Under the pieces are notes generated by a model. That model worked only from the letters and a program-made list of their open reading frames with translations. It did not search any database and had not been told where the DNA came from. DNA of 64,000 bases from DASUAS01 sp963819475 (lineage in GTDB: Bacteria > Actinomycetota > Acidimicrobiia > IMCC26256 > DASPTH01). The stretch covers positions 1,116,001 through 1,180,000 of the forward strand of contig CAWFWE010000004.1 of NCBI GenBank assembly GCA_963819475.1. Direction: 5' to 3'. Position numbers and translations under genes: made by a program. Position 1 is the stretch's first letter, and each line of letters opens with the position of its first letter. Shown here one piece after another: positions 43,531-52,189 of the stretch.

Positions 43531-44184
43531 GCTCCGGGCGGGATACTCCCGGCGGGCGTCGCCGTCGGCGAGCGTGCGGTGGAGACCCATCAGTGCGTCG
43601 ATGCGCAGAACCTCCGACGCGGTGAACCGCAGCGAGCCCGGGCGCGCGAGGAAGGCGATGCTCCGGGTCTGGGGCTGGCCGTCGGGTACCGCGAGGAGCC
43701 ACATCGGCGACACCGGCCGGCCGCCGAGCGGTGCGGGCAGGTCGTGCGACCGTTGGACCAGCGGCGCGCCGCGAGCCAGGGCGAGGCGGCCGGCGGGCAC
43801 CTCGCGCGCCTCGTCGATCGGCGCCACCCAGACCTTCGTCGAGTGGCACGCCGTCGCCAGGACCCGCCCGACGGCGGCCGCGTCGCCCGCCGCGGCAAGG
43901 TCGTGGGCCCAGCCGAGGGCGTCGAGCACCGGCTCCGGTCGGGCCGCGGCCGGCGTGCAGGACAGCAGCGCGCCGGCACCGGCGGTGTCGAGTGCGGTCG
44001 CGAGCATCCGGCCGTCGAGCTCGGTGAGCACCTCGACCACCAGCTCGTCGACGGCCTGGTGCCCATCGAGCTCGTGGATGTCGATCGACACCACGTCGCC
44101 GTCGAGTGCCGAGATGACCGTGGCGACCTTGGCGAGCGCACCGGGCAGGTCGGGCAGCTGCACGCGGAGTCGGTATCTGCTCAT
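43528..44184 (-). CDS. ACT-domain protein
   Basis: 218 residues; ATG 44184. An N-terminal ACT domain (YRLRVQLPDLPGALAKVATVISALDGDVVSIDIHELDG, with DELVVEVL) should bind an amino acid or similar ligand. The C-terminal part (about 95-215) has conserved VWVAPIDEAREVPAGRLALARGAPLVQRSHDLP and SIAFLARPGSLRFTASEVLRIDALMGLHRTL, a GNAT- or sensor-like region I cannot name with confidence. Probably a ligand-sensing regulator. Divergent from the LOG-type gene. Confidence 0.75.
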   Translation of the reverse strand: MSRYRLRVQLPDLPGALAKVATVISALDGDVVSIDIHELDGHQAVDELVVEVLTELDGRMLATALDTAGAGALLSCTPAAARPEPVLDALGWAHDLAAAGDAAAVGRVLATACHSTKVWVAPIDEAREVPAGRLALARGAPLVQRSHDLPAPLGGRPVSPMWLLAVPDGQPQTRSIAFLARPGSLRFTASEVLRIDALMGLHRTLADGDARREYPARS

Positions 44185-44286
44185 TCGTGCACCGTGCCCG
44201 GCCCCCGTTTCCGGGTCGTTGCGACCGCGGGAACTCGGGGTGAACCGCGGGGACGCCCGAGGCGCGGCGGGTACGGTCCTCGGCCA

Positions 44287-44967
44287 GTGGAGATCCCCGA
44301 CCCACCCGGTCCGCTCCCGTTCACGCCGCGGCGCGACCGGTTGTACACACAGCGTGAGCTGAACGCCCGGACGCCCGACGGGCGCACGGTCGACCAAGCG
44401 ATCGGGACTGGTTCCACGCCAGCGGGCACGGGCTCGACGTGACGCTGGCCCGGGCCGTCCACGACGCGTCCATCGACGCCGCCCTCGCCCGGCACCTGCT
44501 CGGGCGGTCGGTGGTGGGCGTGATGGGCGGCCACGGCGACGCGCGCGGGAGCGGCCGGTACGTGGCGATCGCGGCGCTGGGTCGGGCACTGGCGCGGTCC
44601 GGGTACCTGGTGGCGACCGGTGACGGCCCGGGACTGATGGAGGCCGCGAACCTGGGTGCGTGGTTCGCGGCGTACCCCGACGACGACCTCGACGCCGCGC
44701 TGGACGTCCTCACCGGCGCCCCCACCTACCCCGCCGACCGGGACCGGTTCGTGTCGGTGGCGGGCACGGTGCGCGAACGATGGCCCACTGGCGGCGACAG
44801 CCTCGGTGTGCCGACCTGGGTGTACGCCGACGAGCCGACCAGCGCGTTCTCCACCCACGTGGCGAAGTACTTCACGAACAGCATCCGCGAGGACGGCCTG
44901 CTCGCGCTCACCCGCGCCGGCGTGGCGTACGCACCGGGCGGCGCCGGCACCGCGCAGGAGAGGTGCG
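44287..44967 (+). pseudogene. Truncated LOG/TIGR00730-like Rossmann protein, frameshifted
   Basis: GTG 44287 encodes PFTPRRDRLYTQRELNARTPDGRTVDQAI; a base is missing in the GGG at 44404-44406, after which the next frame continues DWFHASGHGLDVTLARAVHDASIDAALARHLLG, VVGVMGGHGDARGSGRYVAIAALGRALARSGYLVATGDGPGLMEAANLG and finally YAPGGAGTAQE. The family motif PGGxGTxxE is complete, but the sequence ends exactly there and joins foreign coding sequence. Intact relatives continue for another 80-100 residues. The remaining part is probably inactive. Confidence 0.75.
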
Positions 44968-45423
44968 GGGTACGAGCTCGTGACCCCGGGCGCGCCGGTG
45001 CCGAACCACGGCGCAGTGGGCGCGCCGTACGCACACGTGACCGCGCCGTTACGGCGCCTCGCCGACCGTCACGCCAATGAGGTGGTGCTCGCGACCTGCG
45101 CCGGCGTCTCGCCCCCCGAGTGGGCGGTCGCCGCCCTGCCCGACCTCGTCACGGTGATGCCACACGCCAACCAGCACGCGTCGGCGGTGAACCGGGCGTG
45201 CGTCGACGCGGTCGAGGTGGTGCTCCTCTCTGGCCACGAGGGCGGGACGTTCCGGGGGACGGTCGTCGACCGGCACCGCCGGGGCGTCGTGGTGATGCTC
45301 ACCGACGTGCCCGTCGTCGCGACCGCGGCCGGATCGCGCGAGCTCGGCGACGCGGTGACGGTCAGGCTCGAGGCACTGGATGTGGTCGCCCGGACGGCGA
45401 CGTTCGCGCTGCAGCCTCGTTGA
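44968..45423 (+). pseudogene. C-terminal fragment of an RNB-domain ribonuclease
   Basis: Reading frame one base away from the LOG fragment gives GYELVTPGAPVPNHGAVGAPYAHVTAPLRRLADRHANEVVLATCAG and ACVDAVEVVLLSGHEGG, ending in a beta-rich S1-like tail (VRLEALDVVARTATFALQPR). APYAHVTAPLRRLxDR is the closing motif of RNase II/R catalytic domains. The N-terminal three quarters with the metal-binding aspartates are missing. No start codon of its own. Confidence 0.75.
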
Positions 45424-46248
45424 ACCGCTCGGCCGCCTCGATGGGCGCGCCGAGCCGCAGCAGCCGGCCGCCGAACGCGATCGAGCACAGGGCGAACCAC
45501 GCCCAGCCGAGCGCCAGACCGCCGAGCACGTCGGTCAGCCAGTGCACGCCGAGCAGCACGCGTGACGCTGCGACCGCGCACGCGACGAACACCGCCGCCC
45601 CGGCGAGCACCGCCTGGGTGTTGCGGGACCGTCCGCGCCCCAGCACGAGGGCGAACGCGGCGAAGCACGCGGCGGCGCCGGTCGTGTGGCCACTCGGGAA
45701 CGACGGCCCGAGCGTGTGCGCGATCGGGTTCGCGCTCGGGCGGATCCGGTCGACCAGGTCCTTCACCTGCGTGCTGAGCAGGGTCTGGCCGATGGTGACC
45801 GCGAGCAGGAACACCGGGAGCCAACGACTCGGGCGCCGCACCGCCTCCACCACGAAGACGACGATCGTGCACCCGACGATGACGCCGGTGCTCCCGAACG
45901 AGGTGACGAAGTCGAGCGTGGAGCTCGCCAGAGAGGTCATGTGCTGTTCGCCCCAGGGCGCGATCGACCGGTCGACGCGCAGCAGACCCGAATTGGTGCG
46001 GACGAGCACGGCGAGCGCGCCCAGCACCACGCCGCCGACGACGAGCACGATCAGGCCGAGCGTCAGCAGGAGGCCGGTCTCGGTCCTCGGATCCAGGCGC
46101 ACGAACACGCGCGTTGCCAGCGCGTGTGCCGTTCGAGCTCGTGCGCGACCACGTTCGAGCTGCGCGCCGACGCCGGGTCGATCCCGGGGTGGTGGCGCAC
46201 CGCGAATGCGAACAGCGCACCGAGCAGCAACGCGGGACCGAGCAGCAC
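45362..46248 (-). pseudogene. PAP2-family phosphatase, frameshifted near the N-terminus
   Basis: GTG 46248 begins LLGPALLLGALFAFAVRHHPGIDPASARS; one base is lost at 46109-46110, after which the other frame gives VFVRLDPRTETGLLLTLG and the whole catalytic part: KDLVDRIRPS, GPSFPSGHTTGAAACFA and ASRVLLGVHWLTDVLGG, the three PAP2 motifs with both catalytic histidines. It dephosphorylates lipid phosphates (phosphatidate, undecaprenyl-PP or similar) on the outer face. The 3' end overlaps the RNB fragment by about 60 bp on the other strand. If the indel is an error the enzyme is intact. Confidence 0.8.
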
Positions 46249-46291
46249 GAGGGTGACGAGCAGGGTCGCCTCCTGGACGCAGGTGTGACGT

Positions 46292-46348
46292 TGTTGTCCA
46301 CATGTTTACCGTGTGTCCACCCCGGTGAAACCCTTCGTATGGACAACA
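46292..46348. promoter_or_regulatory. Inverted repeat between divergent PAP2 genes
   Basis: TGTTGTCCA (46292-46300) is mirrored by TGGACAACA (46340-46348), which overlaps the start codon of the plus-strand PAP2 gene. A partial third copy (TGTGTCCAC) lies between. The region is AT-richer than its surroundings. It could be an operator for a regulator of both lipid phosphatase genes; no regulator gene is adjacent. Confidence 0.35.
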
Positions 46349-47085
46349 GGGGGGCACGCACGAGCTCGGATCACCATGTGCATCCGCTCGTGGTCACCGC
46401 AGCCGTAGCCATGCTCGGCTTCCTCGTCATCGCCGCGTGCGCGCTCGTGCTCGGGGCGCTCGTGACCAATCTCGTGGTCGGGCACTCCCTCGGCCACGGT
46501 GACGCCGACGTGGCGCGGTGGTTCACCGACCGGCGGACGCCCACGTGGAGCGACCTCTCACTGGTCGGTTCGTACGTCGCCGAGACCGTGACCGTGTTCG
46601 CGGTCGCGGCCATCTCGGTGGTCGTCCTGGCCTGGTACCGCTGCTGGCCGCAGTGTGCCCTGATCGTCGTCACCATGCTCGTCGAGGCGGGCGTGTACCT
46701 CGTCGCCACCTACTTCGTGAGCCGGAACCGGCCCGCGGTGCCCCGGCTCGAAGACCTCATCAACACCGACAGCTTCCCCTCGGGCCACACCGCGGCCTCG
46801 GTCGCGCTCTACGGATCGCTCGCGATCGTCGTGTGGTCGCTGACCCGGAACGCCCTGTGGCGCGGGATCTTCTTCGCCCTCGCCGTCGTCGCGCCGATCG
46901 TCGTCGCCACGTCCCGCCTGTACCGCGGGATGCACAACGTGACCGACGTCGTGAGCGGCGCGCTGCTGGGCGCGGGTTGCATCGCGGTGGGGTACGTCGC
47001 CGTCCGGGCCGGCATGCGCAGTGCGCACGAACGTCGCGTCGAGCGCGCCGCGCCCCACCGCCTGCGACTCGAGGAGGCGGTGTGA
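46339..47085 (+). CDS. PAP2-family phosphatase, first gene of a lipid operon
   Basis: 248 residues; ATG 46339. Six membrane segments with all PAP2 motifs: SRNRPAVPRLEDL, DSFPSGHTAASVALYG and ATSRLYRGMHNVTDVVSG. It likely removes phosphate from phosphatidic acid or polyprenyl pyrophosphate on the extracytoplasmic side. Its stop overlaps the next ATG (TGATG), coupling it with a diacylglycerol kinase-like enzyme; the two would run opposite reactions of a phosphatidate/diacylglycerol cycle. Confidence 0.88.
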   Translation: MDNRGARTSSDHHVHPLVVTAAVAMLGFLVIAACALVLGALVTNLVVGHSLGHGDADVARWFTDRRTPTWSDLSLVGSYVAETVTVFAVAAISVVVLAWYRCWPQCALIVVTMLVEAGVYLVATYFVSRNRPAVPRLEDLINTDSFPSGHTAASVALYGSLAIVVWSLTRNALWRGIFFALAVVAPIVVATSRLYRGMHNVTDVVSGALLGAGCIAVGYVAVRAGMRSAHERRVERAAPHRLRLEEAV

Positions 47086-47969
47086 TGACCTCGGTCGCGG
47101 TGGTCGCGCACGCGGGCAAGACCCTCGGCGGTGGCCTGTCGGAGTTGCGTCGGGTGCTGGCCGACGCCGGCGTCGGCGACCCGATCTGGTACGAGGTGCC
47201 GAAGAGCAAGTATGCGCCGAAGTGCGTGCAGCGCGCGCTCGACGACGGTGCCGACCTCCTGCTCGTGTGGGGCGGCGACGGCATGGTCCAGCGCAGCATC
47301 GACGCGGTCGGCGACGCGTCCGTCCCGCTGGCGATCCTGCCCGCGGGCACCGGCAACCTGCTCGCACGCAATCTCGACATCCCGATCGACCTTCAGGCCG
47401 CGGTCGACGTCGCGTTGCACGGCGCCCGCCGGACGATCGACGTCGGTCGCGTCAACGGCGAGCGGTTCGCGGTCATGGCCGGTACCGGCCTGGACGCGCT
47501 GATGATTCGCGACACCGACCGCGAGCTCAAGGGCCGGTTCGGTCGCGCCGCGTACGTGTGGAGCGGCGCCAAGCACCTCCGGCTCCGTCCCTTCGGGGCC
47601 GAGATCGACGTCGACGGCACCCGCTGGTTCGAGGGCACGACCGGGTGGATCCTCGTCGGGAACGTGGGCAAGGTGTTCGGCGGCATCGAGGCGTTCGACG
47701 ACGCCAGCCCCGAGGACGGCCGGCTCGAGCTCGGCGTGGTCACCGCCGAGGGGATCGCCCAGTGGACGCGCGCGCTCGTCCGCACCGCGGCCGGCAGCGC
47801 CGACCGGTCGAAGTTCGTGCGCACCACGAAGGCGCGCAAGATCAGGGTCAAGCTCGACCGCAAGATGCCGTACGAGCTCGATGGTGGTGACGAGAAGCCG
47901 GTCGACCGCCTGAAGATCCGGGTGGAACCGGCGGCAATCACCGTGTGCGTCCCGGAGGTGGGGTCATGA
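47085..47969 (+). CDS. Diacylglycerol kinase-family lipid kinase
   Basis: 294 residues; ATG overlapping the upstream stop. DAGK catalytic domain: LLLVWGGDGMVQRSIDAV (GGDGM nucleotide loop), LAILPAGTGNLLARNLDIP, MAGTGLDALMI, GNVGKVFGGIEAFDDASPEDGRLELGVV. It phosphorylates diacylglycerol or a related lipid at the inner face of the membrane using ATP. ATGA overlap with the YihY gene shows tight coupling. Confidence 0.9.
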   Translation: MTSVAVVAHAGKTLGGGLSELRRVLADAGVGDPIWYEVPKSKYAPKCVQRALDDGADLLLVWGGDGMVQRSIDAVGDASVPLAILPAGTGNLLARNLDIPIDLQAAVDVALHGARRTIDVGRVNGERFAVMAGTGLDALMIRDTDRELKGRFGRAAYVWSGAKHLRLRPFGAEIDVDGTRWFEGTTGWILVGNVGKVFGGIEAFDDASPEDGRLELGVVTAEGIAQWTRALVRTAAGSADRSKFVRTTKARKIRVKLDRKMPYELDGGDEKPVDRLKIRVEPAAITVCVPEVGS

Positions 47970-48928
47970 GCGCAGCAACCTTGGTGCCCGAGACGTGGGA
48001 GCTCAGCGGCGACGAGGCACGCGAGACGCTGAAGCGCACGGGGCGCATGCGTCTCGTCCGCGACGCCTTCGTGCGGTTCCGCGCGTCGGACGGCTTCAGC
48101 CACGCGCGATCGCTGGCGTTCGTGACGTCGCTGCTCCTGGTGCAGGGCGTCATTGTGCTCGTGGGTGTCGCCGCGGCCCTCGGTGACACCGACCTGAGCG
48201 CGTCGATCGTGCGCGCCATCACCGAGGCGGTGCCCGGACCGGCGGGGAAGGCGCTGACCAACGCGGTTTTCCACGCGTATCGCACTGGCTCGTCCGGTCA
48301 GTACGTCGTCCTCGTGGTCATCGGGGTGACCACGCTCATCACCGGGACCACGTTGATGGGCCAGATCGAACGGGCGCTGAACCGCCTCTACGGAATCGAG
48401 CAGGATCGCCCCACGCTCGAGAAGTACGGCCGGGCGTTCGTGCTCGCGCTGACCGCAGGCCTGCTCGCGACGGCGGCGTTCGCCATGTTCGCCCTCGGGC
48501 ACGGCATCGGTGCGGGGATCGGTGACGACACCGTCACGCAGATCTGGGACATCGTCCGCTGGCCGATCGCGCTCGTGCTCATGGCGTCGGCGATCGCGTT
48601 GCTCTTCCGGTGGGCGCCCCGTCGCCACCAGCCCGCGTGGTCGTGGCTGGCCTTCGGCTCCACAGTGTCGGTGCTGCTGTGGTCGCTGGTCACGCTCGGT
48701 CTCGGGTTCTTCTTCCAGTCGAGCACCACGTTCAGCCGGACCTACGGGCCACTGGCCGGGATGATCGCGATCCTGGTCTGGGCGCTGCTGTCGTCGATCG
48801 CCATCCTCTTCGGTGCGGCGCTCGCCGCCCAGCTGGAGGCCGTGCGCGCCGGGGTGTCGTCGCCGCGGGACGAGCGCAAGGTCGAGGAGCCCACGGTGGG
48901 GGCACCCGCGCTCGCCGGCTCCCGGTAG
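47966..48928 (+). CDS. YihY/BrkB-family membrane protein
   Basis: 320 residues; ATG overlapping the kinase stop by ATGA. Six membrane segments in the YihY layout (LAFVTSLLLVQGVIVLVGVAAAL, YVVLVVIGVTTLITGTTLMGQIERALNRLYGIEQDRP, WPIALVLMASAIALLFRWAPRR, YGPLAGMIAILVWALLSSIAILFGAALAAQLEA). Members are often annotated RNase BN by error; they are probably envelope proteins of unknown transport role. Its operon (PAP2, DAG kinase, PLD) suggests lipid transport, which is inference. Confidence 0.85.
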   Translation: MSAATLVPETWELSGDEARETLKRTGRMRLVRDAFVRFRASDGFSHARSLAFVTSLLLVQGVIVLVGVAAALGDTDLSASIVRAITEAVPGPAGKALTNAVFHAYRTGSSGQYVVLVVIGVTTLITGTTLMGQIERALNRLYGIEQDRPTLEKYGRAFVLALTAGLLATAAFAMFALGHGIGAGIGDDTVTQIWDIVRWPIALVLMASAIALLFRWAPRRHQPAWSWLAFGSTVSVLLWSLVTLGLGFFFQSSTTFSRTYGPLAGMIAILVWALLSSIAILFGAALAAQLEAVRAGVSSPRDERKVEEPTVGAPALAGSR

Positions 48929-48938
48929 CTTCGGGCGC

Positions 48939-50537
48939 GTGCCGCTGGACGACTGGTTCCTCGACGCGTCGGAGCGGGGCAACCAGGCCACCGAGATCGA
49001 CCGCCGCCACGACGGTGGAACCGCCTGGACGGAGGGCAACGACGGCCGGGTGCTCGTCGACGGCGCGGAGTACTTCTCCCGTCTGCACGAGGTGCTCTCC
49101 GCGACCCGCCCCGGCGACTGGCTGTACTTCACCGACTGGCAGGGTGACCCCGACGAGGAGCTCGCCGGTCCCGGGACCGCGGTCGGCGACGTCATCGCGC
49201 AGCTGGCCGGTCGCGGCGTCCACGTGCGCGGGCTGCTCTGGCGGTCGCACCCGGAGGCGATGAAGTTCGGCGAGGGGAAGAACCTGTCGTTCTCGCGCGT
49301 CGTGAACGAGGCCGGCGGTCAGGTGTTGCTCGACCAGCGCGTCCGCCGCGGCGGCAGCCATCACCAGAAGCTCCTCGTCGTGCGGGGCTCCGATCCCGTG
49401 GCCGACGTCGCGTTCGTCGGCGGCATCGACCTGTGCCACGGTCGCCGCGACGACGCCCGCCATCTTGGCGACCCGCAGGTCGTCGACCTCGACGACGAGC
49501 ACTACGGCGAGCGGCCACCGTGGCACGACCTGCAGCTCGAGCTCCACGGACCGGGCGTCGACGACGTCGCCTACTCGTTCGCCGAGCGCTGGACCGATCC
49601 CACCCCGCTCGACTCGCGCAACCCAGTACGCGCTGCGCTCCATCGGTTCGCCCGGCATCCCGACGACCCCGGCCCGCTCGCTCCCAGCAGGGCCGCGCCC
49701 GGCGAGGGCCCACTGGCGGTCCAAGTGCTGCGCACGTACCCGGCGCGCCGGCAGCCCTACCCGTTCGCGCCCCACGGTGAGCGCAGCATCGCCCGCGCCT
49801 ACCTGAAGGCGTTCCGGCGCGCGCGACGCCTGATCTACGTCGAGGACCAGTACCTCTGGTCGGTCGACGCCACGCGGGTGCTGTGCGAGTCGTTGGCCGC
49901 GCACCCCGACCTGCAGGTCGTCGCGGTAATCCCGCGCTACCCCGACCCCGATGGCTCGGTGTCGGGCGAGGCCAGCCGCATCGGTCGCGAGCGGGTGCTC
50001 GACGCGTTGCACGACGTGGGCAATGAACGCGTCGCGGTGTACGACATCGAGAACGACGCCGGCAACCCGATCTACGTGCACTCGAAGGTGTGCATCATCG
50101 ACGACGTCTGGATGGCGATCGGCTCGGACAACCTCAACCGCCGGTCGTGGACGCACGACTCCGAGCTCTCGTGCGCGGTGATCGACACCCGCCTCGACGA
50201 CCGCGAGCCGGTGGATCCCGGTGGGCTCGGCGACGGCGCCCGGGTTCTCGCCCGCGACACCCGCATCCGCCTCGCGGCCGAGCACCTGGGACGCGGGGCC
50301 GACGACGTCGCCGAGCTCGTCGACCCGAAGTCGTGGTTCGAGGTGCTCCGGGGCGGGGCCGAGGCGCTCGACGCCTGGCACCGGTTCGGCGCCGGGCCCC
50401 GGCCGCCCGGGCACCTGCGCGAGCACCCGATCGAGCGCGTGCGGGGCACGCGCCGGTGGGGCCGCGGCCTCGCCCACCAGCTGCTGCTGGATCCCGACGG
50501 GCGCCCGCGGGCGTTGCGGCGCCGCGACGAGTTCTGA
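48939..50537 (+). CDS. Phospholipase D-family protein
   Basis: 532 residues; GTG 48939. Two HKD motifs: HHQKLLVVRG (about residue 141, followed by AFVGGIDLCHGRRD) and YVHSKVCIIDD (about 379, followed by AIGSDNLNRRSW). No membrane segment, unlike bacterial cardiolipin synthases, so this is a soluble PLD of the plant/Streptomyces type. It hydrolyses or transphosphatidylates phospholipids, yielding phosphatidic acid for the upstream PAP2. Last gene of the lipid operon. It ends four bases from the convergent HAD gene. Confidence 0.9.
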   Translation: MPLDDWFLDASERGNQATEIDRRHDGGTAWTEGNDGRVLVDGAEYFSRLHEVLSATRPGDWLYFTDWQGDPDEELAGPGTAVGDVIAQLAGRGVHVRGLLWRSHPEAMKFGEGKNLSFSRVVNEAGGQVLLDQRVRRGGSHHQKLLVVRGSDPVADVAFVGGIDLCHGRRDDARHLGDPQVVDLDDEHYGERPPWHDLQLELHGPGVDDVAYSFAERWTDPTPLDSRNPVRAALHRFARHPDDPGPLAPSRAAPGEGPLAVQVLRTYPARRQPYPFAPHGERSIARAYLKAFRRARRLIYVEDQYLWSVDATRVLCESLAAHPDLQVVAVIPRYPDPDGSVSGEASRIGRERVLDALHDVGNERVAVYDIENDAGNPIYVHSKVCIIDDVWMAIGSDNLNRRSWTHDSELSCAVIDTRLDDREPVDPGGLGDGARVLARDTRIRLAAEHLGRGADDVAELVDPKSWFEVLRGGAEALDAWHRFGAGPRPPGHLREHPIERVRGTRRWGRGLAHQLLLDPDGRPRALRRRDEF

Positions 50538-50541
50538 CTCC

Positions 50542-51177
50542 TCAGTCGAGGAGCGTGGCGAGCTCGACCAGCGCCGGGCGGGGATCCGCTCCGACGAGGA
50601 TGCCGTGCATCCCGATGCCGCGGGCGGCCACGAGGTTGCCCTCGAAGTCGTCGAGGAAGACGGCGCGCCCGGGATCGTCGACCCCGAGCCGGTCGAGCGC
50701 GGTGCGGAAGATCGCGGGGTCGGGCTTGCGCACACCCTCCTCGCACGAGTCGACCACCAGGTCGAACAGCTCGTCGATCGCCAGGCGGGCACGCCACGCG
50801 TCGCCGTACTCGCGGATGTTGTTGGTGACGATGGCCGTACGGAGACCTCGTGCGCGCACGGCACGCACCGCCTCGATCACCACGGTGCGGTCGACGTCGT
50901 CGACGACCATGCCGCTGAACATCTCGCCGGTGTCGAAGCGCATGCCGGCAGCCTGGGCGTCGGCGCTGATCACCGCGAGCGCGTCCGCGAACGTGAGCTC
51001 GCCGCGCTCCAGCCGGTGCCACGGATGGTCGGAGTCGGTGTCGTAGGAGCCGAAGACGATCTGCACCATGATCTCGGGGTCGGCGTCCTGCGCGCGGGCG
51101 TACACGTGCGCGGCGGCGAACGGCGACGCCGTGAAGACGCCGCCGTAGTCCCAGAGGACCGCTTCGAAGTCGCTCAC
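50542..51177 (-). CDS. HAD-superfamily hydrolase
   Basis: About 211 residues. GTG 51177 overlaps the SDR stop by GTGA. HAD motifs: AVLWDYGGVFT (first Asp; the second Asp of DxD is replaced by Gly), VTNNIREYG (motif II), KPDPAIFRTAL (Lys of motif III) and FLDDFEGNLVAARGIG (motif IV). The DYG variant is common in the epoxide-hydrolase-N-like and haloacid dehalogenase-like branch. Probably a small-molecule phosphatase or dehalogenase. Co-transcribed with the SDR. Confidence 0.8.
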   Translation of the reverse strand: MSDFEAVLWDYGGVFTASPFAAAHVYARAQDADPEIMVQIVFGSYDTDSDHPWHRLERGELTFADALAVISADAQAAGMRFDTGEMFSGMVVDDVDRTVVIEAVRAVRARGLRTAIVTNNIREYGDAWRARLAIDELFDLVVDSCEEGVRKPDPAIFRTALDRLGVDDPGRAVFLDDFEGNLVAARGIGMHGILVGADPRPALVELATLLD

Positions 51178-52121
51178 GAGGTGTGGCGAGCCGCGACCCG
51201 CACGTACGCGGCGGCGACGTCGGGCCCGAGATGGTCGGAGGAGTAGCGCACCTCGTCCATCATGTCCGACGGGATCTCCCAACCTTCGATGCTGAGCAGC
51301 TCGTCGACCCGGCCGGCGAAGGCCTCCGGGGTCCCATCGCCCACGACGCCGGGGCATTCGGCGAGGAACACGCGGGCGGCGCGATCGGCACCCACCGAGA
51401 AGGTCTCGCCGTTGATACGGGTGCTCTCGTGGGCGAGGAACACCACGAACGGCGCCACCTTCTCGGGAGGGAACCAGGTCTCGAGGAACGACCGGAACCC
51501 GTCGTCGTCGGGGAGCTGCGCGGTCATCCTCGTGTAGGCAGCCGGCATCACCGCGTTCACGCCGATACCGGAGTACGCGCCCTCGGCGGCGAGCGCACGG
51601 GTCAGGCCGAAGATGCCGGCCTTGCTCGAGACGTAGGGGCTGGTGAAGGCGGTGCCGAACACCGACGCCGACGACATGTTCACGATGCGGCCCGCGCCCG
51701 AGGTCTTGAGGTGCGGCCACGCGGCGCGGCTCACCCGGACCGCACCGCCGTAGTGGGTGTCGACGAGGAGGTCGAAGTCGGCGGCCGGCATCTCGTCGAA
51801 CGCGCCGCCCCCGGTGATGCCGGCGTTGTTGATCACGACGTCGAGGCGCCCGAACTCGTCGAGCGCGTGCTCGACGACGACGTCGGCGCCGTCGACGACG
51901 CTGTTGCGGTCGGCGACCGCCAGCCCACCGCCGGCGCGGATCTCCTCGGCCACCTGCTCGGCCGCGCCCTCGGATTCGGGCGTGCCCCGGGTAGTGACGC
52001 CGGGGTCGTTGACCAGCACCTGGCATCCCCGCTCGCCCAGGAGGCGGGCGTAGGCGCGGCCGAGGCCCCGGCCGCCGCCGGTGACGATCGCTGCCTTGCC
52101 GTCGAACCGCAGCTCGGCCAT
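51174..52121 (-). CDS. Short-chain dehydrogenase
   Basis: 315 residues. AIVTGGGRGLGRAYARLL (NAD(P) loop), VNDPGVTTRGTPESEGAAEQVAEEI as in the MFE-2-like 3-hydroxyacyl-CoA dehydrogenases, NNAGITGG, NMSSAS and YVSSK catalytic residues. Likely oxidises 3-hydroxyacyl-CoA-type substrates. It is divergent from the TetR gene across a 17-bp palindrome and forms an operon with the HAD gene. Confidence 0.88.
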   Translation of the reverse strand: MAELRFDGKAAIVTGGGRGLGRAYARLLGERGCQVLVNDPGVTTRGTPESEGAAEQVAEEIRAGGGLAVADRNSVVDGADVVVEHALDEFGRLDVVINNAGITGGGAFDEMPAADFDLLVDTHYGGAVRVSRAAWPHLKTSGAGRIVNMSSASVFGTAFTSPYVSSKAGIFGLTRALAAEGAYSGIGVNAVMPAAYTRMTAQLPDDDGFRSFLETWFPPEKVAPFVVFLAHESTRINGETFSVGADRAARVFLAECPGVVGDGTPEAFAGRVDELLSIEGWEIPSDMMDEVRYSSDHLGPDVAAAYVRVAARHTS

Positions 52122-52141
52122 GGTGTCGCTCCCCTCCAGGA

Positions 52142-52158
52142 TTCAAACAGTGTTTGAA
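52142..52158. promoter_or_regulatory. Palindromic TetR operator
   Basis: TTCAAACAGTGTTTGAA is a perfect palindrome around one central base, 20 bp upstream of the SDR start and 31 bp upstream of the TetR start. It is the only clearly AT-rich element in the gap. Position and symmetry make it the operator of the adjacent TetR protein, controlling both divergent operons. Confidence 0.75.
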
Positions 52159-52189
52159 CCTTGGCACGGGCCGCCGGTAGGGTGCAACC

